A DNA stretch of 48,097 nucleotides. It comes from Halomicrobium katesii DSM 19301 (lineage in GTDB: Archaea; Halobacteriota; Halobacteria; Halobacteriales; Haloarculaceae). A program made the translations under genes and the position numbers. Below the pieces are notes generated by a model. It did not search any database, was not told the origin of the DNA, and saw nothing but the letters and a program-made list of their open reading frames with translations. Location of the stretch: contig NZ_KB905379.1 of assembly GCF_000379085.1 (NCBI RefSeq), forward strand, positions 128,597 to 176,693, in the 5' to 3' direction. The stretch's first letter is position 1. Each line of letters starts with the position of its first letter. Below are positions 33,188-42,094 of this stretch, piece after piece.

Positions 33188-34206
33188 TGTGCCACCTCCG
33201 TCGCCTCGAAGGTGGTCCGGTAGCCGGATGCACCCATCCGGTGTGTGGCTTTCGTCACGTGGTACGTTCCCGAGAACCGGTTGCCAAGCTCAGCGATTTC
33301 GACCGTCTTACCGGCCCGGAGATCCGGAATCCCGTCTGCCTCACCGTGACATTGGACCACTCCGTCTGCGAACTGTCCGTGTTTCGTCTCTGCGATCTTT
33401 TCGGCTTCGTCTCGTGACATTGCTGGTATTCTGTATACTTCTTTATGTTTCGCGTTCGAGCTAGACGCCGTCACGACGATCTCTTTCTTTTCGTCGATAT
33501 TCCACGATCGAACCTCGACCTCGTGGGTCTCACTACGTTGTGTTATCTCACCGAAGAAATCGTGCAGTTCCTCGCCGTACCAGAGTTCTCCGATAGGATC
33601 GTTTTTATTTGCCGAAGACCGAGGTACGAACTTGACTGTATCTCGCTCCGCGTAGAACTCGAAGCCGTACGTGCGAGCGAGGTCGTCGACGAACTCGTAA
33701 TCGCTGCAGTCATCCTGAATCAGGATCTCCCGCTGAATCCCGGCACCCTCGATATCGACCTTCGAGAACGCATATTTTGACAACACGTCGTCCACTGCAT
33801 CGCCAATAGTGGTCTCCGTCCACGAATCCGCGTTGGCTCCTTGCATGGTCTGCCACAGGAGTCCGTATCCCGTGACTTGCACCGACGGTCCCTGGTCGAC
33901 CGTGAAGTCGGAGGAGATGGATTGAATTTTTCCTGACAGCAAGGGAGTGAGTTCTCCCTCGTTTCCGTACCCCATCGAGATGTCGACCTCGGTTCCGATC
34001 GCGAAGTCGTCCCAGGAGAGACCTGCGAACTCGTCGAGCTCTTCGTCGAAGGGGTAATTGAGGGCAAACGTGAAGCGATCGGCACCTTCAAAAGAGGTCT
34101 CGACCACGAGATCTGCGATACGGCCACCCGGTTCCTGGAACTTCTGATCACCCACTGTCACCTTGAATCGCGGCGAATACCGTGGGTGGTTGTCGATTTG
34201 ACTCAT
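33184..34206 (-). CDS. Hub protein, phage late-control gpD/gp27-like
   Basis: A 340-residue hub that would form the trimeric base of the spike and connect it to the inner tube. The N-terminus (PRFKVTVGDQKFQEPGGRIA) and the middle (VEIDISMGY-type strand, GYGLLWQTMQG, then DCSDYEFVDDLARTYGFEFY) match gpD/VgrG-N proteins. The C-terminal part has MSRDEAEKIAETKHGQF and a final HRMGASGYRTTFEATEV strand. It is the N-terminal half of what is elsewhere one VgrG polypeptide. Its last bases overlap the start of the spike gene (ATGA-type), suggesting translational coupling that keeps the two halves in balance. The LysM protein lies one base upstream. Confidence 0.92.
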   Translation of the reverse strand: MSQIDNHPRYSPRFKVTVGDQKFQEPGGRIADLVVETSFEGADRFTFALNYPFDEELDEFAGLSWDDFAIGTEVDISMGYGNEGELTPLLSGKIQSISSDFTVDQGPSVQVTGYGLLWQTMQGANADSWTETTIGDAVDDVLSKYAFSKVDIEGAGIQREILIQDDCSDYEFVDDLARTYGFEFYAERDTVKFVPRSSANKNDPIGELWYGEELHDFFGEITQRSETHEVEVRSWNIDEKKEIVVTASSSNAKHKEVYRIPAMSRDEAEKIAETKHGQFADGVVQCHGEADGIPDLRAGKTVEIAELGNRFSGTYHVTKATHRMGASGYRTTFEATEVAQ

Positions 34207-34207
34207 G

Positions 34208-34882
34208 TTAGTGGAGTGGGGGCAGTTCCAACTTATCGCCCGGTTCTATCGCACGCGGGTTGTCGATCCCGTTCTTGTCTGCAATTGTCCGCCAATGTGA
34301 TACGTCACTGTACTCCTCGGAAGCGATCTGCCAGAGCGTGTCACCCTCCGATACCGTCCACACTTTGGTTTTGTCCGTCGACTCAGGAGACACCTCGGAC
34401 TTATGATAGTCGGCGGTTTTGAACTCTTTGAACACGATTCCGACTCGAGCACGGACCGGAACACCACTGGGCAGGAACTTCGTGAACTGCTTGTTTGCAC
34501 TCTCTACGAGGGCTGTGAACTCGATTCCATCCCCCCAGACGAATTGGCAGACCGGTGGGGCGTGTAGTTCTCCGTCCACCGAGAGAAGCAGATCGATGTA
34601 TTTCGTGTACTGTTCGCGGACATCGACCTCTTTCGATGAAACGTTGTCCGTGTCCAGTTTATCCGTGGTGTCGAAAAATAGTTCCATCGACAACGTTTCT
34701 GCGTTGCCGTCCACGAACTGCATTACGGAAGCACCGGACCCTGTCGCCTTCATCTCGCCGTAATTGACGCTCTTTTCCAGAGTGTACGAGTTCGGGTTGA
34801 ATTTGCACTCGACCTCTTCACCCTGTTTCTTTCCGTTCAAGATTGTTATCTTGGCTTTCTCTAGTTTTCCACTCGTTGTCAT
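34208..34882 (-). CDS. CIS tube-initiator protein with LysM (Afp7-like)
   Basis: A 224-residue protein of the contractile-injector family whose Afp7 member lies between inner tube and hub. The N-terminal two thirds (ECKFNPNSYTLEKSVNYGEM, then SMELFFDTTDKLDTDNVS) carry the CIS tube-type domain. The last 50 residues are a LysM module (VSEGDTLWQIASEEYSDVSH followed by IADKNGIDN), as in Afp7 and phage T4 gp53. In archaea there is no peptidoglycan for a LysM to bind, so here it should be structural. It overlaps the giant gene upstream by four bases and precedes the hub by one base. The sheath and tube proteins that usually precede it are absent from this operon. Confidence 0.93.
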   Translation of the reverse strand: MTTSGKLEKAKITILNGKKQGEEVECKFNPNSYTLEKSVNYGEMKATGSGASVMQFVDGNAETLSMELFFDTTDKLDTDNVSSKEVDVREQYTKYIDLLLSVDGELHAPPVCQFVWGDGIEFTALVESANKQFTKFLPSGVPVRARVGIVFKEFKTADYHKSEVSPESTDKTKVWTVSEGDTLWQIASEEYSDVSHWRTIADKNGIDNPRAIEPGDKLELPPLH

Positions 34883-37800
34883 CGTCGACCCTTCCGTTCG
34901 CGTTCGATCCGTTCTTTCCGCTCCAGTCTACGGTACAACCGTTCGACGATACGGTCCACGTCGGCTTCGTATCGTCGTGAGTCGTCGGGAAGTGGAACAT
35001 CGCCGCGTCTACTCCGAGTATCGTTGTCCGCCCGACGACCCTGTCTCCCGGGCTCAGTGTTGCCGTCGGTGAACTGTGGGTGTGTTCCTGTGTTGTGCAC
35101 ACCGGGCTGTCCAGGCTCGTTGCGCTGGGCCGTTCTGTCGGGACCTTCGAGTTTGTCAGCCGGCTCGGTGGCCTGCTGGATTCCCGACCCTCCTCCTTTC
35201 GGTGAACGCCTGGTCTGGGCAGTCGGTGAACGACCCTCACTTCCGCTGTTGCTGTACCCTGGACTGGGGTCGGTACTGAGATGCCGTTCCGTTTGTGACG
35301 GTCGAGATATCTCGGTCCGGCCGTCAGCGGGCCGTCTGTCCTGTGATGCACCGTTCTCTGCCGAACGCTGGGCTGTCTGTTCCGACTGTTCCATATCGGT
35401 GAAGCCCGTTCGCATCGGGGTACGGTAGACGAGCGACGGACGATCGTCGCCGTTGACATCCAGACCGTCAGATTCTGTTACGCCCATAGGGCCCTGTTTT
35501 TTCGATTCGTCTCCTTGTATTAAGTTTTTATTCATTTCAGCAATCACGTCACCGTTTTGATCCCTGGATGTCGATCGGTGACCGTTCGACCTGTCCTCCG
35601 GTACTGCCGTCTCTATTGCCTGTCGCCCGTTCGACTGTGGCTCCGCGGTCCCGAGTGTCCCGATCGATGACGATGTGGCTGTCTCAGGACCATCGCCGGG
35701 TTCGGTAGTCGTTGACGGTGTTGCTCCAGTCGCATCGCGTGTGCGTGTCTTTGCGTCGACATCCCGCGCCTTTGGAGCGGACACCGTCTGGCCCGGTTTG
35801 GGTTCGTCCTGGGCAGTATCCTCCGACAGCGTACGCGCAGTAGTTACGGGTCGGTCGACACCGGTCGTTCGACCGATACTGTCCGTCTGGTCGTCGTTCG
35901 CCATCTGCTGGTGTCGACTCGTCTGGACCCAGTCCCGCTGGGTCACTGTTTCAGCCAGTGTCGTCACCGACATCGTGTTGAGACGAGTCGCTGCCGTCTC
36001 CGATCGTTCGATACGTGACGTATATCCCGTCGTACCAGTCGCGTTCCCGGCGGGATCCGCTCGTTGTGCGGATTGTGCACCCCGCGATTCGACGGTCGGC
36101 CCGTGTTGGCTGTGACCGCCAACGGCGGATTGATCTACGAGTTCGAACGCTGAGTGTGCCACCTCCGTCTCGGTCGGCTGGGCGGTACCGCCGTTGCTAT
36201 ACTGTCGGCGCATAGCAACGTGCCCAGGTCCTCGATCGATCTGGGATCGTTCGCTTTCACTGTTTTGCTCCAGTCGGCTGTGGAGCGAGTCCGGTGTCTC
36301 GGAGTCCGTCAGTTGATTGTGGCGGCGACTACCTGTCGTCGACGGCGATGCGCCCATCTGGACGGACTGGTGTGGTACCGATCCGGCCCTCTGGCTGGCC
36401 TGCGATTCCAGTTGCTGTTGTTCTGTCGACGGCGTTCGTATCAGCGAATCGACTTCTGTCTCCGTTTCGAAATCAGTCTGAGAGCCGGCCACTGTACCTG
36501 TTCGACTGAACGACAGTCCTCGGGTCACGGTCAGATGCTCCTCGCTTGCTGTGAACTCCTGGTAGCTGCTCCAGCGAGTGTTCGTCACGGTCCCCGAACG
36601 GTCACCGAGAGTCGATCGTTCGGTCCCCATGCTCGGTACAGCTGGGGGTTCACTCGTGACGGCCCCGCCGGCCCGTTGCACTGGCAGTGTCTCGTGTTGC
36701 GCAGTCCGACCATCGCTTTCGGTGCGCCCTTGGTGCTGTATTCCGACGATATTAGACTTCACGCCGTTCTCGTCGATCTCGTCGTTCGATGGAACACGTT
36801 CCGATAGGGAGGACGGCTCGCTGTTGTCGCGAACGACACCGGTCGCCGACGGAGCAGCCCTTTTGCTGTTGGCATCCGAGCGACCGATCGACGAGGGGGC
36901 CGCCGCGTGTACCGAACGACCTGCTCGAGCTTCTGTCCTGTCCTGCCCGGCCGTTCGCTCAGGACTCACCACACCCCAAGTCACAATCTCTGAGGGACGG
37001 TCGTGCCCCGGACGAAGAGTGCTGTCGAGGGTGGCGATCGTAGGATTCGCGACCGTCAGGCGAATCGGACCGGACGAGTCCGAACGAACGACGGCTGATT
37101 CAGTTCGCTGTTCCGGAGATCTGATTTCGGGGACTGTGTCTGTTCCAGTTGACGTCGAATCCGGTGAATGTGTCGAGCGCCGCCCACTGGAGACAGGTCG
37201 AGGAGACAATGGCGATTCGTGCATTGAGTTCGCACCGGCTCGTTCGGAGTGGCGCCGGCCTGCACTTGTCGTCGTGTGCCCTCGGTCGTCTAGCTGTGGT
37301 GAGCGAGCGTTGGTGTTGGCCGGGCCCGTTGGCTGTCTCTCCCGCCGTCGGTCCGGATCGGCCACTCGCTGTTGGACAACCCCTGGTTCCGTGTCTGAGG
37401 TGGGAGCCGATCCGGTCGGAACTGATCGAGCGCTCGGCGCATGAGGGTCGGTAGGTCGCCGATCTACGCTGCCCTGATCTGTTCGTTTCCGTTCCGTGGC
37501 GACCACTGTACCGACGTTCTGTGTCAGGTGTTCCGTGGTTCCTCGCTGGCCACTTTCCGCACCACCGGCGGAACCCGACTCACGCGAGGGTGTCAGTAGC
37601 GTGTGCTGGCCAGTGGCGACCAGTCGAGTTCTGGTCGACGCGCGCACGTCGAGTCGCGTCCAGAGAGCAGGCTTCTTTGACCGTGAACTCACACTGGCAC
37701 TCTCTCGGTGAGGCCGCCCACTGCCCTCGTGGTCGATGCCACCTGTCCTCGCTGTTCTCTCGTGGTCGATGCCGCTTGTCCTCGCTGTCCCGGCGACCGC

Positions 37801-40557
37801 TCGACGCGAGTACTGATGCTCTGTGTCCGCAAGCTTCTGGGAAGCAGGAGCTGTCGTTCTCGTCCTGCGACGATGAGGGCCAGCGCTGTCTGTCACACCT
37901 GGCGCGGATGGCTCGCCGCTCGTTGCGGGCACCGGTGCCGACCGTATCGCGTCGGAGTGGCCGGGTGCCCCCGGAGAAGCGTCCGGGTGACGGCCCTGTT
38001 GGTCGGTTGGGAGTGCCTGTGCACTGTTCTCACGACCGTCGATATCCAGTGGCTCCCTGTCTGCTGACACTCGATCAGCCTGGTGGACGTGATATGATCC
38101 GTTCCTGGGCGGTACTGTCGGCGCCGCAGGTGGTCCGGCTGTACTGTCACTCCTCTGTACCGGTTCTCGTGTTCCCACCGTGTTCGTCTCTGGTACGGTC
38201 GCCTGGTGGCGCTGTCCTGCTGTCACTCTCTCCGCAAATGATCGCTGCCTAGTCCGTCCCCGCCGGTGGCGGACGGACGCTGCGGACATCTCAAGTATCG
38301 TCGCCGTGCTCCCATAGCTCCGGGACAACGACGCAGGAGTCTGTCCACGGACCCCCACAGTCAGCTTCGGTGTCGTCGGCGCCTCGGTGCGGGTGGCGTC
38401 CGCGTGGGTTGGGATATCAGCGGCCCCGCTTGCTGGCGAGGGTCCATCAATGGGCGTAGGCGGTGCAGCCGGCGTGGGAGTCTCGGAAGGCTCAGCAGTC
38501 GACGGTCGGGTACGCGCGCTGATCCAGCGCTGCACTGCCGGTCGCTCCGACTCTGGTCGAAGGTCGGTCGCAGTCGCCCGATCGGGAGTCGCCTCGGGCC
38601 GTCCAGTCAACGTGCCAACTCGGCTTGGCTCGGACAGGTGCCGACTCCCTGTTGTTCGCTCCGGACTCGGACTAGACTCGGATGGTGACACCCAGGACTG
38701 CGAGGCTCCAGCGGCACGCAGTCCGTCGCTGGCCTGATCGGTACCGCGGGTCTCGGCCTCAATGGCTTGGGCCTCCCGTCGCCTCCGGACAGTCGTCTCC
38801 ACGTCACCCGCAAACTCGCTCCCCCCACCAGCCACAGCGTCGGGTCCCGTCGAGTCTCGATGCGACGACGTGGCGGGCTGCTCCGAGCGCTGCGAATCAG
38901 ATCGTGCGGGAGACACCGTCGGGGTGTCCCTCGTTGCGGACGTGGCTTCGACAGTGTTGCTCGTGGTCGTCGTCAATCGGTTGCTCGACGCAGGCGGCGT
39001 CGACGACGGTATGGTGTCCGACCCACCAGTCGACAAGACCGAATGTGAGGGGGCACCACGACTGTCCGGTCGAGTGTCCCGTCCGATGGTCTCACGGCTG
39101 CCTGTCATCGGTTCGTCCCGATCTGTCGCCACTCCTGGCCGCGAACCGACTGTCGATGGAGCCGTCACGAGTCGTGCCATCGGTGCCTCGTGAATCGACT
39201 CACGACCGCCGGCACTGTGGGGGACTGACGCAGTCGACACAGATCGCGTGGATCGTCCGTGGGGCATGTCACGCTGGGTCGACTCCACTCCGGTCTGAGT
39301 TCCAGATTGGACTTCTCTCACTGCCGATCGTTCCTTCTCGACAGATCGTCGTGTCGTCGGAGTATCGGTATACTCGACAGGAGAAGCGGTGCCCGATGGA
39401 ACACTGTGACTGTCCGGGCCCGTGTCACTCACTGGCTGTCGTGACACGCTACTGTTGTCGGCTCCGGCGAGCAATCGATTGCCGGGTCGGTTCGTACGTT
39501 CCGCTCCGGCCTGCTGGCGGCGTAGTGCTTCCTCCGTCGTGTCCCTCGTCGCTGCACGAGCGTCTGACTCGGTCCGGACGTTCGTCGTGGGAGCTCTATC
39601 GGCACCCCGCCGCGCTTGAAAGTGGTTCTCCCCGCTTGGACCCGGTCTCGATCGATCAGTCGCCGCTTCGGTCGACGGCACCTCTGTAACGGACCCTGCC
39701 ACAGTCGGCGTCGTCACAGTCATACGACGGGGTTGCCAGGGTGAGGTGACCGATTGGGTCGACGGCGTCGGTTGCTCGTTCCCTGCGTTGTAAGACGAGT
39801 CGCGAGCCTCCGACGTGGTCGGAGTTACAGTCGTCTGGGACGCTCGCTCTCTCTCCGTCTCGATGAACGTTTCGCCGGCCGTATCACCGGGGTTTTGACT
39901 GTGGTCTGCGGTTGCGGTTCCCCACCCGCTTTGTCCTGACCGCGTCGGCGACGGCCCGTCTACTGTTCGGACGGGCGACGATGGTGACTGGGGCCCGTCT
40001 GCTGTTCGGACGGGCGACGATGGTGACTGGGGCTCGTCTACTGTCCCGTCCCTAGAGTCCGCAACTGCTGGGGTGGGCTGTGGACTGTGCCCCGCAGTCT
40101 TCGCAGCCAAGTGCTGTTGGTCGGGAGAGTCGAACGCACCTCTGGTCCCCGTGAGATACGAGAGGTGGTCATCGGCCAGCCAGCTGATCGGATCGTCCTG
40201 CTGCTCGAGTTCGTCCGTTGGCAACAACGACTCCTGGGGTTCGTCGCCGTCGGCTGTGTCACGCGGTTTGTTGCGCTGGAACACCATGGTAGCAGCGCCG
40301 TATCTGTCGATGATACGGAGAGCAAAGCCACCGATCAGCCGATCGGGGTCCAGTCGCGCGATGCTCCCGTCCTGGTGGGCCACGCTCCCGATGGTGTCCC
40401 CGTTCGCAAGGCCCCCAGCCGCTGTCCTGATCGCTGGCTGGTCACCAAGAGAGCTGGGGTCGTCGTCGCTCGCTGCTCCGTGTCGGTCGCTGCTGACAGT
40501 TATGTCACGAAGTGGCGAGTCCGCGTGGTTGGTGTCGGGAGGCGTGTGTCGTCTCAT
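34879..40557 (-). CDS. 1892-residue low-complexity eCIS operon protein
   Basis: I do not recognise a family for most of it. Two short ordered parts can be seen. One is N-terminal, about residues 65-100 (DRLIGGFALRIIDRYGAATM). The other is the charged C-terminal helix (about 1855-1892; DVDRIVERLYRRLERKERIE), which resembles short C-terminal helices of other eCIS hypothetical proteins. The 1750 residues between are dominated by Ser, Thr, Arg, Gln, Pro, Gly and Asp with almost no hydrophobic core, so they are predicted to be disordered. A 13-residue unit (QSPSSPVRTADGP) is repeated in tandem. It overlaps the LysM gene by four bases, so it belongs to the operon. Tape measure, flexible surface coat and cargo tether are all possible; nothing in the sequence decides. 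Confidence 0.8.
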   Translation of the reverse strand: MRRHTPPDTNHADSPLRDITVSSDRHGAASDDDPSSLGDQPAIRTAAGGLANGDTIGSVAHQDGSIARLDPDRLIGGFALRIIDRYGAATMVFQRNKPRDTADGDEPQESLLPTDELEQQDDPISWLADDHLSYLTGTRGAFDSPDQQHLAAKTAGHSPQPTPAVADSRDGTVDEPQSPSSPVRTADGPQSPSSPVRTVDGPSPTRSGQSGWGTATADHSQNPGDTAGETFIETERERASQTTVTPTTSEARDSSYNAGNEQPTPSTQSVTSPWQPRRMTVTTPTVAGSVTEVPSTEAATDRSRPGPSGENHFQARRGADRAPTTNVRTESDARAATRDTTEEALRRQQAGAERTNRPGNRLLAGADNSSVSRQPVSDTGPDSHSVPSGTASPVEYTDTPTTRRSVEKERSAVREVQSGTQTGVESTQRDMPHGRSTRSVSTASVPHSAGGRESIHEAPMARLVTAPSTVGSRPGVATDRDEPMTGSRETIGRDTRPDSRGAPSHSVLSTGGSDTIPSSTPPASSNRLTTTTSNTVEATSATRDTPTVSPARSDSQRSEQPATSSHRDSTGPDAVAGGGSEFAGDVETTVRRRREAQAIEAETRGTDQASDGLRAAGASQSWVSPSESSPSPERTTGSRHLSEPSRVGTLTGRPEATPDRATATDLRPESERPAVQRWISARTRPSTAEPSETPTPAAPPTPIDGPSPASGAADIPTHADATRTEAPTTPKLTVGVRGQTPASLSRSYGSTATILEMSAASVRHRRGRTRQRSFAERVTAGQRHQATVPETNTVGTREPVQRSDSTAGPPAAPTVPPRNGSYHVHQADRVSADREPLDIDGRENSAQALPTDQQGRHPDASPGAPGHSDAIRSAPVPATSGEPSAPGVTDSAGPHRRRTRTTAPASQKLADTEHQYSRRAVAGTARTSGIDHERTARTGGIDHEGSGRPHRESASVSSRSKKPALWTRLDVRASTRTRLVATGQHTLLTPSRESGSAGGAESGQRGTTEHLTQNVGTVVATERKRTDQGSVDRRPTDPHAPSARSVPTGSAPTSDTEPGVVQQRVADPDRRRERQPTGPANTNARSPQLDDRGHTTTSAGRRHSERAGANSMHESPLSPRPVSSGRRSTHSPDSTSTGTDTVPEIRSPEQRTESAVVRSDSSGPIRLTVANPTIATLDSTLRPGHDRPSEIVTWGVVSPERTAGQDRTEARAGRSVHAAAPSSIGRSDANSKRAAPSATGVVRDNSEPSSLSERVPSNDEIDENGVKSNIVGIQHQGRTESDGRTAQHETLPVQRAGGAVTSEPPAVPSMGTERSTLGDRSGTVTNTRWSSYQEFTASEEHLTVTRGLSFSRTGTVAGSQTDFETETEVDSLIRTPSTEQQQLESQASQRAGSVPHQSVQMGASPSTTGSRRHNQLTDSETPDSLHSRLEQNSESERSQIDRGPGHVAMRRQYSNGGTAQPTETEVAHSAFELVDQSAVGGHSQHGPTVESRGAQSAQRADPAGNATGTTGYTSRIERSETAATRLNTMSVTTLAETVTQRDWVQTSRHQQMANDDQTDSIGRTTGVDRPVTTARTLSEDTAQDEPKPGQTVSAPKARDVDAKTRTRDATGATPSTTTEPGDGPETATSSSIGTLGTAEPQSNGRQAIETAVPEDRSNGHRSTSRDQNGDVIAEMNKNLIQGDESKKQGPMGVTESDGLDVNGDDRPSLVYRTPMRTGFTDMEQSEQTAQRSAENGASQDRRPADGRTEISRPSQTERHLSTDPSPGYSNSGSEGRSPTAQTRRSPKGGGSGIQQATEPADKLEGPDRTAQRNEPGQPGVHNTGTHPQFTDGNTEPGRQGRRADNDTRSRRGDVPLPDDSRRYEADVDRIVERLYRRLERKERIERERKGRR
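39958..40035. repeat. Tandem 39-bp repeat (two copies) in the giant gene
   Basis: 39958-39996 and 39997-40035 are nearly identical 39-base units, followed by a partial third. They encode the 13-residue QSPSSPVRTADGP-type repeat of the giant low-complexity protein. In-frame tandem duplication suggests the coding region can expand or contract. Confidence 0.9.
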
Positions 40558-40635
40558 CTGCGTTCTGTGATCGGGAGATTTGTTCGGAAGATCGATCTCG
40601 CATCGGCTCGAATCGTCAACATCGAAACCCGGGGC

Positions 40636-41790
40636 CTAATCCTGTGGTGTCGGGTCGACACCGGACTCCGACAGCGGTTTCGTACGGGCTGTCGCTGTCG
40701 TCCTATCAGTGTCGGTGACCTCGTCGACGTGTTTTGTGCTCTCTCTGTCGATGACTGCGGCAGCCTCCTCCGTCCACTGGAGGTGATGGACTTCGTTGTT
40801 GGGGGTGTAGATCGCTGGCGTCTCACCACCCTGTTTCAGATCGTATCCCAGTGGCAGTTCGATCGCCTCGTCGTTGGGTTCCAGGGAAAACTCGTCGGCG
40901 ATCTCCAGGGAACCGTACTGGCCGGGTTTCAACTGATAGTCGAAGTCCGGCCGATAGAGCGAGAGATCGGTGTCCTGGATGAGTGACTCTGCGAGCGGGA
41001 CCGTCCGTCCCGACGTGTTCTTGAGGACCAGTTCGCGCCCATCCCGTGACTCCGGACTGTTCAGGTCGATGATGGTCAGATTCGCGCGTTCGACGGTCGT
41101 CTTTTCGTACCGGTTGTAGGTGAACAGTGTCACGACGATCCAGAGGAGGCTCGCACAGAGCACCGACGGCCAGAGCGGCCAGCCCTCCGTGTACAGTGAG
41201 CCGAGGACGTCGACGATCAGACCGCCGCCGACAGCGACGAGGAGACCGATAATTATCGAGAGCGTTCGGCTCTCGAGCCCTTTGGTCAGCACGTAGGCAG
41301 TGGCCAGTGATTCCTTGAGCGAGTCGGAACGCGAACTCCGACGGTACGCCAGCAGTACCGCGCCCACCACAGTGGGCCAGGTGAGAGCGGCACCGAGGAC
41401 GACAACCGGAAACTCGAGCATGTTCGCAGCGTACCCGATCGCGAGTACTCCGGTGACGACGATCGCCGAAGCAGTCCCGAGCAGTGTCGATTTCGCCCAC
41501 GTAGAGTATCGCCCCCAGTGATCGTGGGCCCGTTCTTTGTTGATGCGATACAGGTAGTAACTCCCGGCGACGACGAGTCCGACGAGGAACGATACGCCGA
41601 ACACGACACGAGACGGTGCTACCGCCCCAACCACAGGAGCCTCGTAGCTCGGAACCCAGTCCAGCAGTCCGGTCAGTGAGTAAATACCGACCATGAGGAG
41701 TCCCAGCAGCAGAGCGATCACCATGACCGGAAGGAGTGGCTTGAGGACCCCTTTGATCGCCTTTTTGAGTCGTTTCTTCATCCGGCTCAT
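40636..41790 (-). CDS. Six-helix membrane protein in the eCIS operon
   Basis: A 384-residue membrane protein from the ATG at 41790 (MSRMKKRLKKAIKGVLKPLL). Six hydrophobic segments lie in the first 250 residues, among them VMVIALLLGLLMVGIYSL, VVFGVSFLVGLVVAGSYYL and LWPSVLCASLLWIVVTLFTY. The last 150 residues are soluble and beta-rich (LTIIDLNSPESRDGRELVLK, LKPGQYGSLEIADEFSLEP). No family was recognised. It lies 78 bases before the giant protein on the same strand. Classical eCIS are released and lack an inner-membrane anchor, so it could tether the particle, form an export or lysis-like pore, or hold the ATPase. An in-frame GTG at 41886 would add an Arg-rich N-terminus and is a plausible alternative start. 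Confidence 0.72.
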   Translation of the reverse strand: MSRMKKRLKKAIKGVLKPLLPVMVIALLLGLLMVGIYSLTGLLDWVPSYEAPVVGAVAPSRVVFGVSFLVGLVVAGSYYLYRINKERAHDHWGRYSTWAKSTLLGTASAIVVTGVLAIGYAANMLEFPVVVLGAALTWPTVVGAVLLAYRRSSRSDSLKESLATAYVLTKGLESRTLSIIIGLLVAVGGGLIVDVLGSLYTEGWPLWPSVLCASLLWIVVTLFTYNRYEKTTVERANLTIIDLNSPESRDGRELVLKNTSGRTVPLAESLIQDTDLSLYRPDFDYQLKPGQYGSLEIADEFSLEPNDEAIELPLGYDLKQGGETPAIYTPNNEVHHLQWTEEAAAVIDRESTKHVDEVTDTDRTTATARTKPLSESGVDPTPQD

Positions 41791-42094
41791 CCGTCCGCCT
41801 CCACTCGCTGCGTAGGTGTGTCTCCGATCATCGTACGTATCCTCCCGTGGTCGCTCGTCACTGCCTCGCTGTTCCGATCTCCGCACGGCCCGGGAAACAG
41901 CGTGTGACTCCCAAGCACCGTGCGCATAGTTTTCGTTATCGCATTGTAAGATGAGGACTATAAACACTTTGATTATACCGTCCTTTGCCATGTTCGAATC
42001 GTCGTCGTGTGTGCCCGGTCCGTCACGGATCACCTGTGTGCTCACCGCAGCTATCGGTGGGGACGCTCACCAGAAATCGCGACACGCGTCCGTA
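41791..42094. other. Intergenic region (304 bp) before the membrane gene
   Basis: The - strand frame of the membrane gene stays open through most of it, but translation gives mixed sequence. An A/T-rich tract at 41935-41990 (with TTTATAGTCC on the - strand at about 41960-41970) looks like a promoter. An internal promoter would let the downstream eCIS genes be expressed apart from the AAA+ gene. No RNA structure was recognised. Confidence 0.5.

Noticed and set aside
35024-39939. Many + strand frames opposite the giant gene
   Set aside because: All are short, overlapping and Arg/Ser/Cys-rich. The - strand frame is continuous for 1892 codons and coupled to its neighbours.
41791-42045. Extension of the membrane protein to an ATG at 42045 or 41991
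   Set aside because: It would translate an A/T-rich promoter-like tract. The cluster of basic residues right before the first helix fits a start at 41790, with a GTG at 41886 left open.
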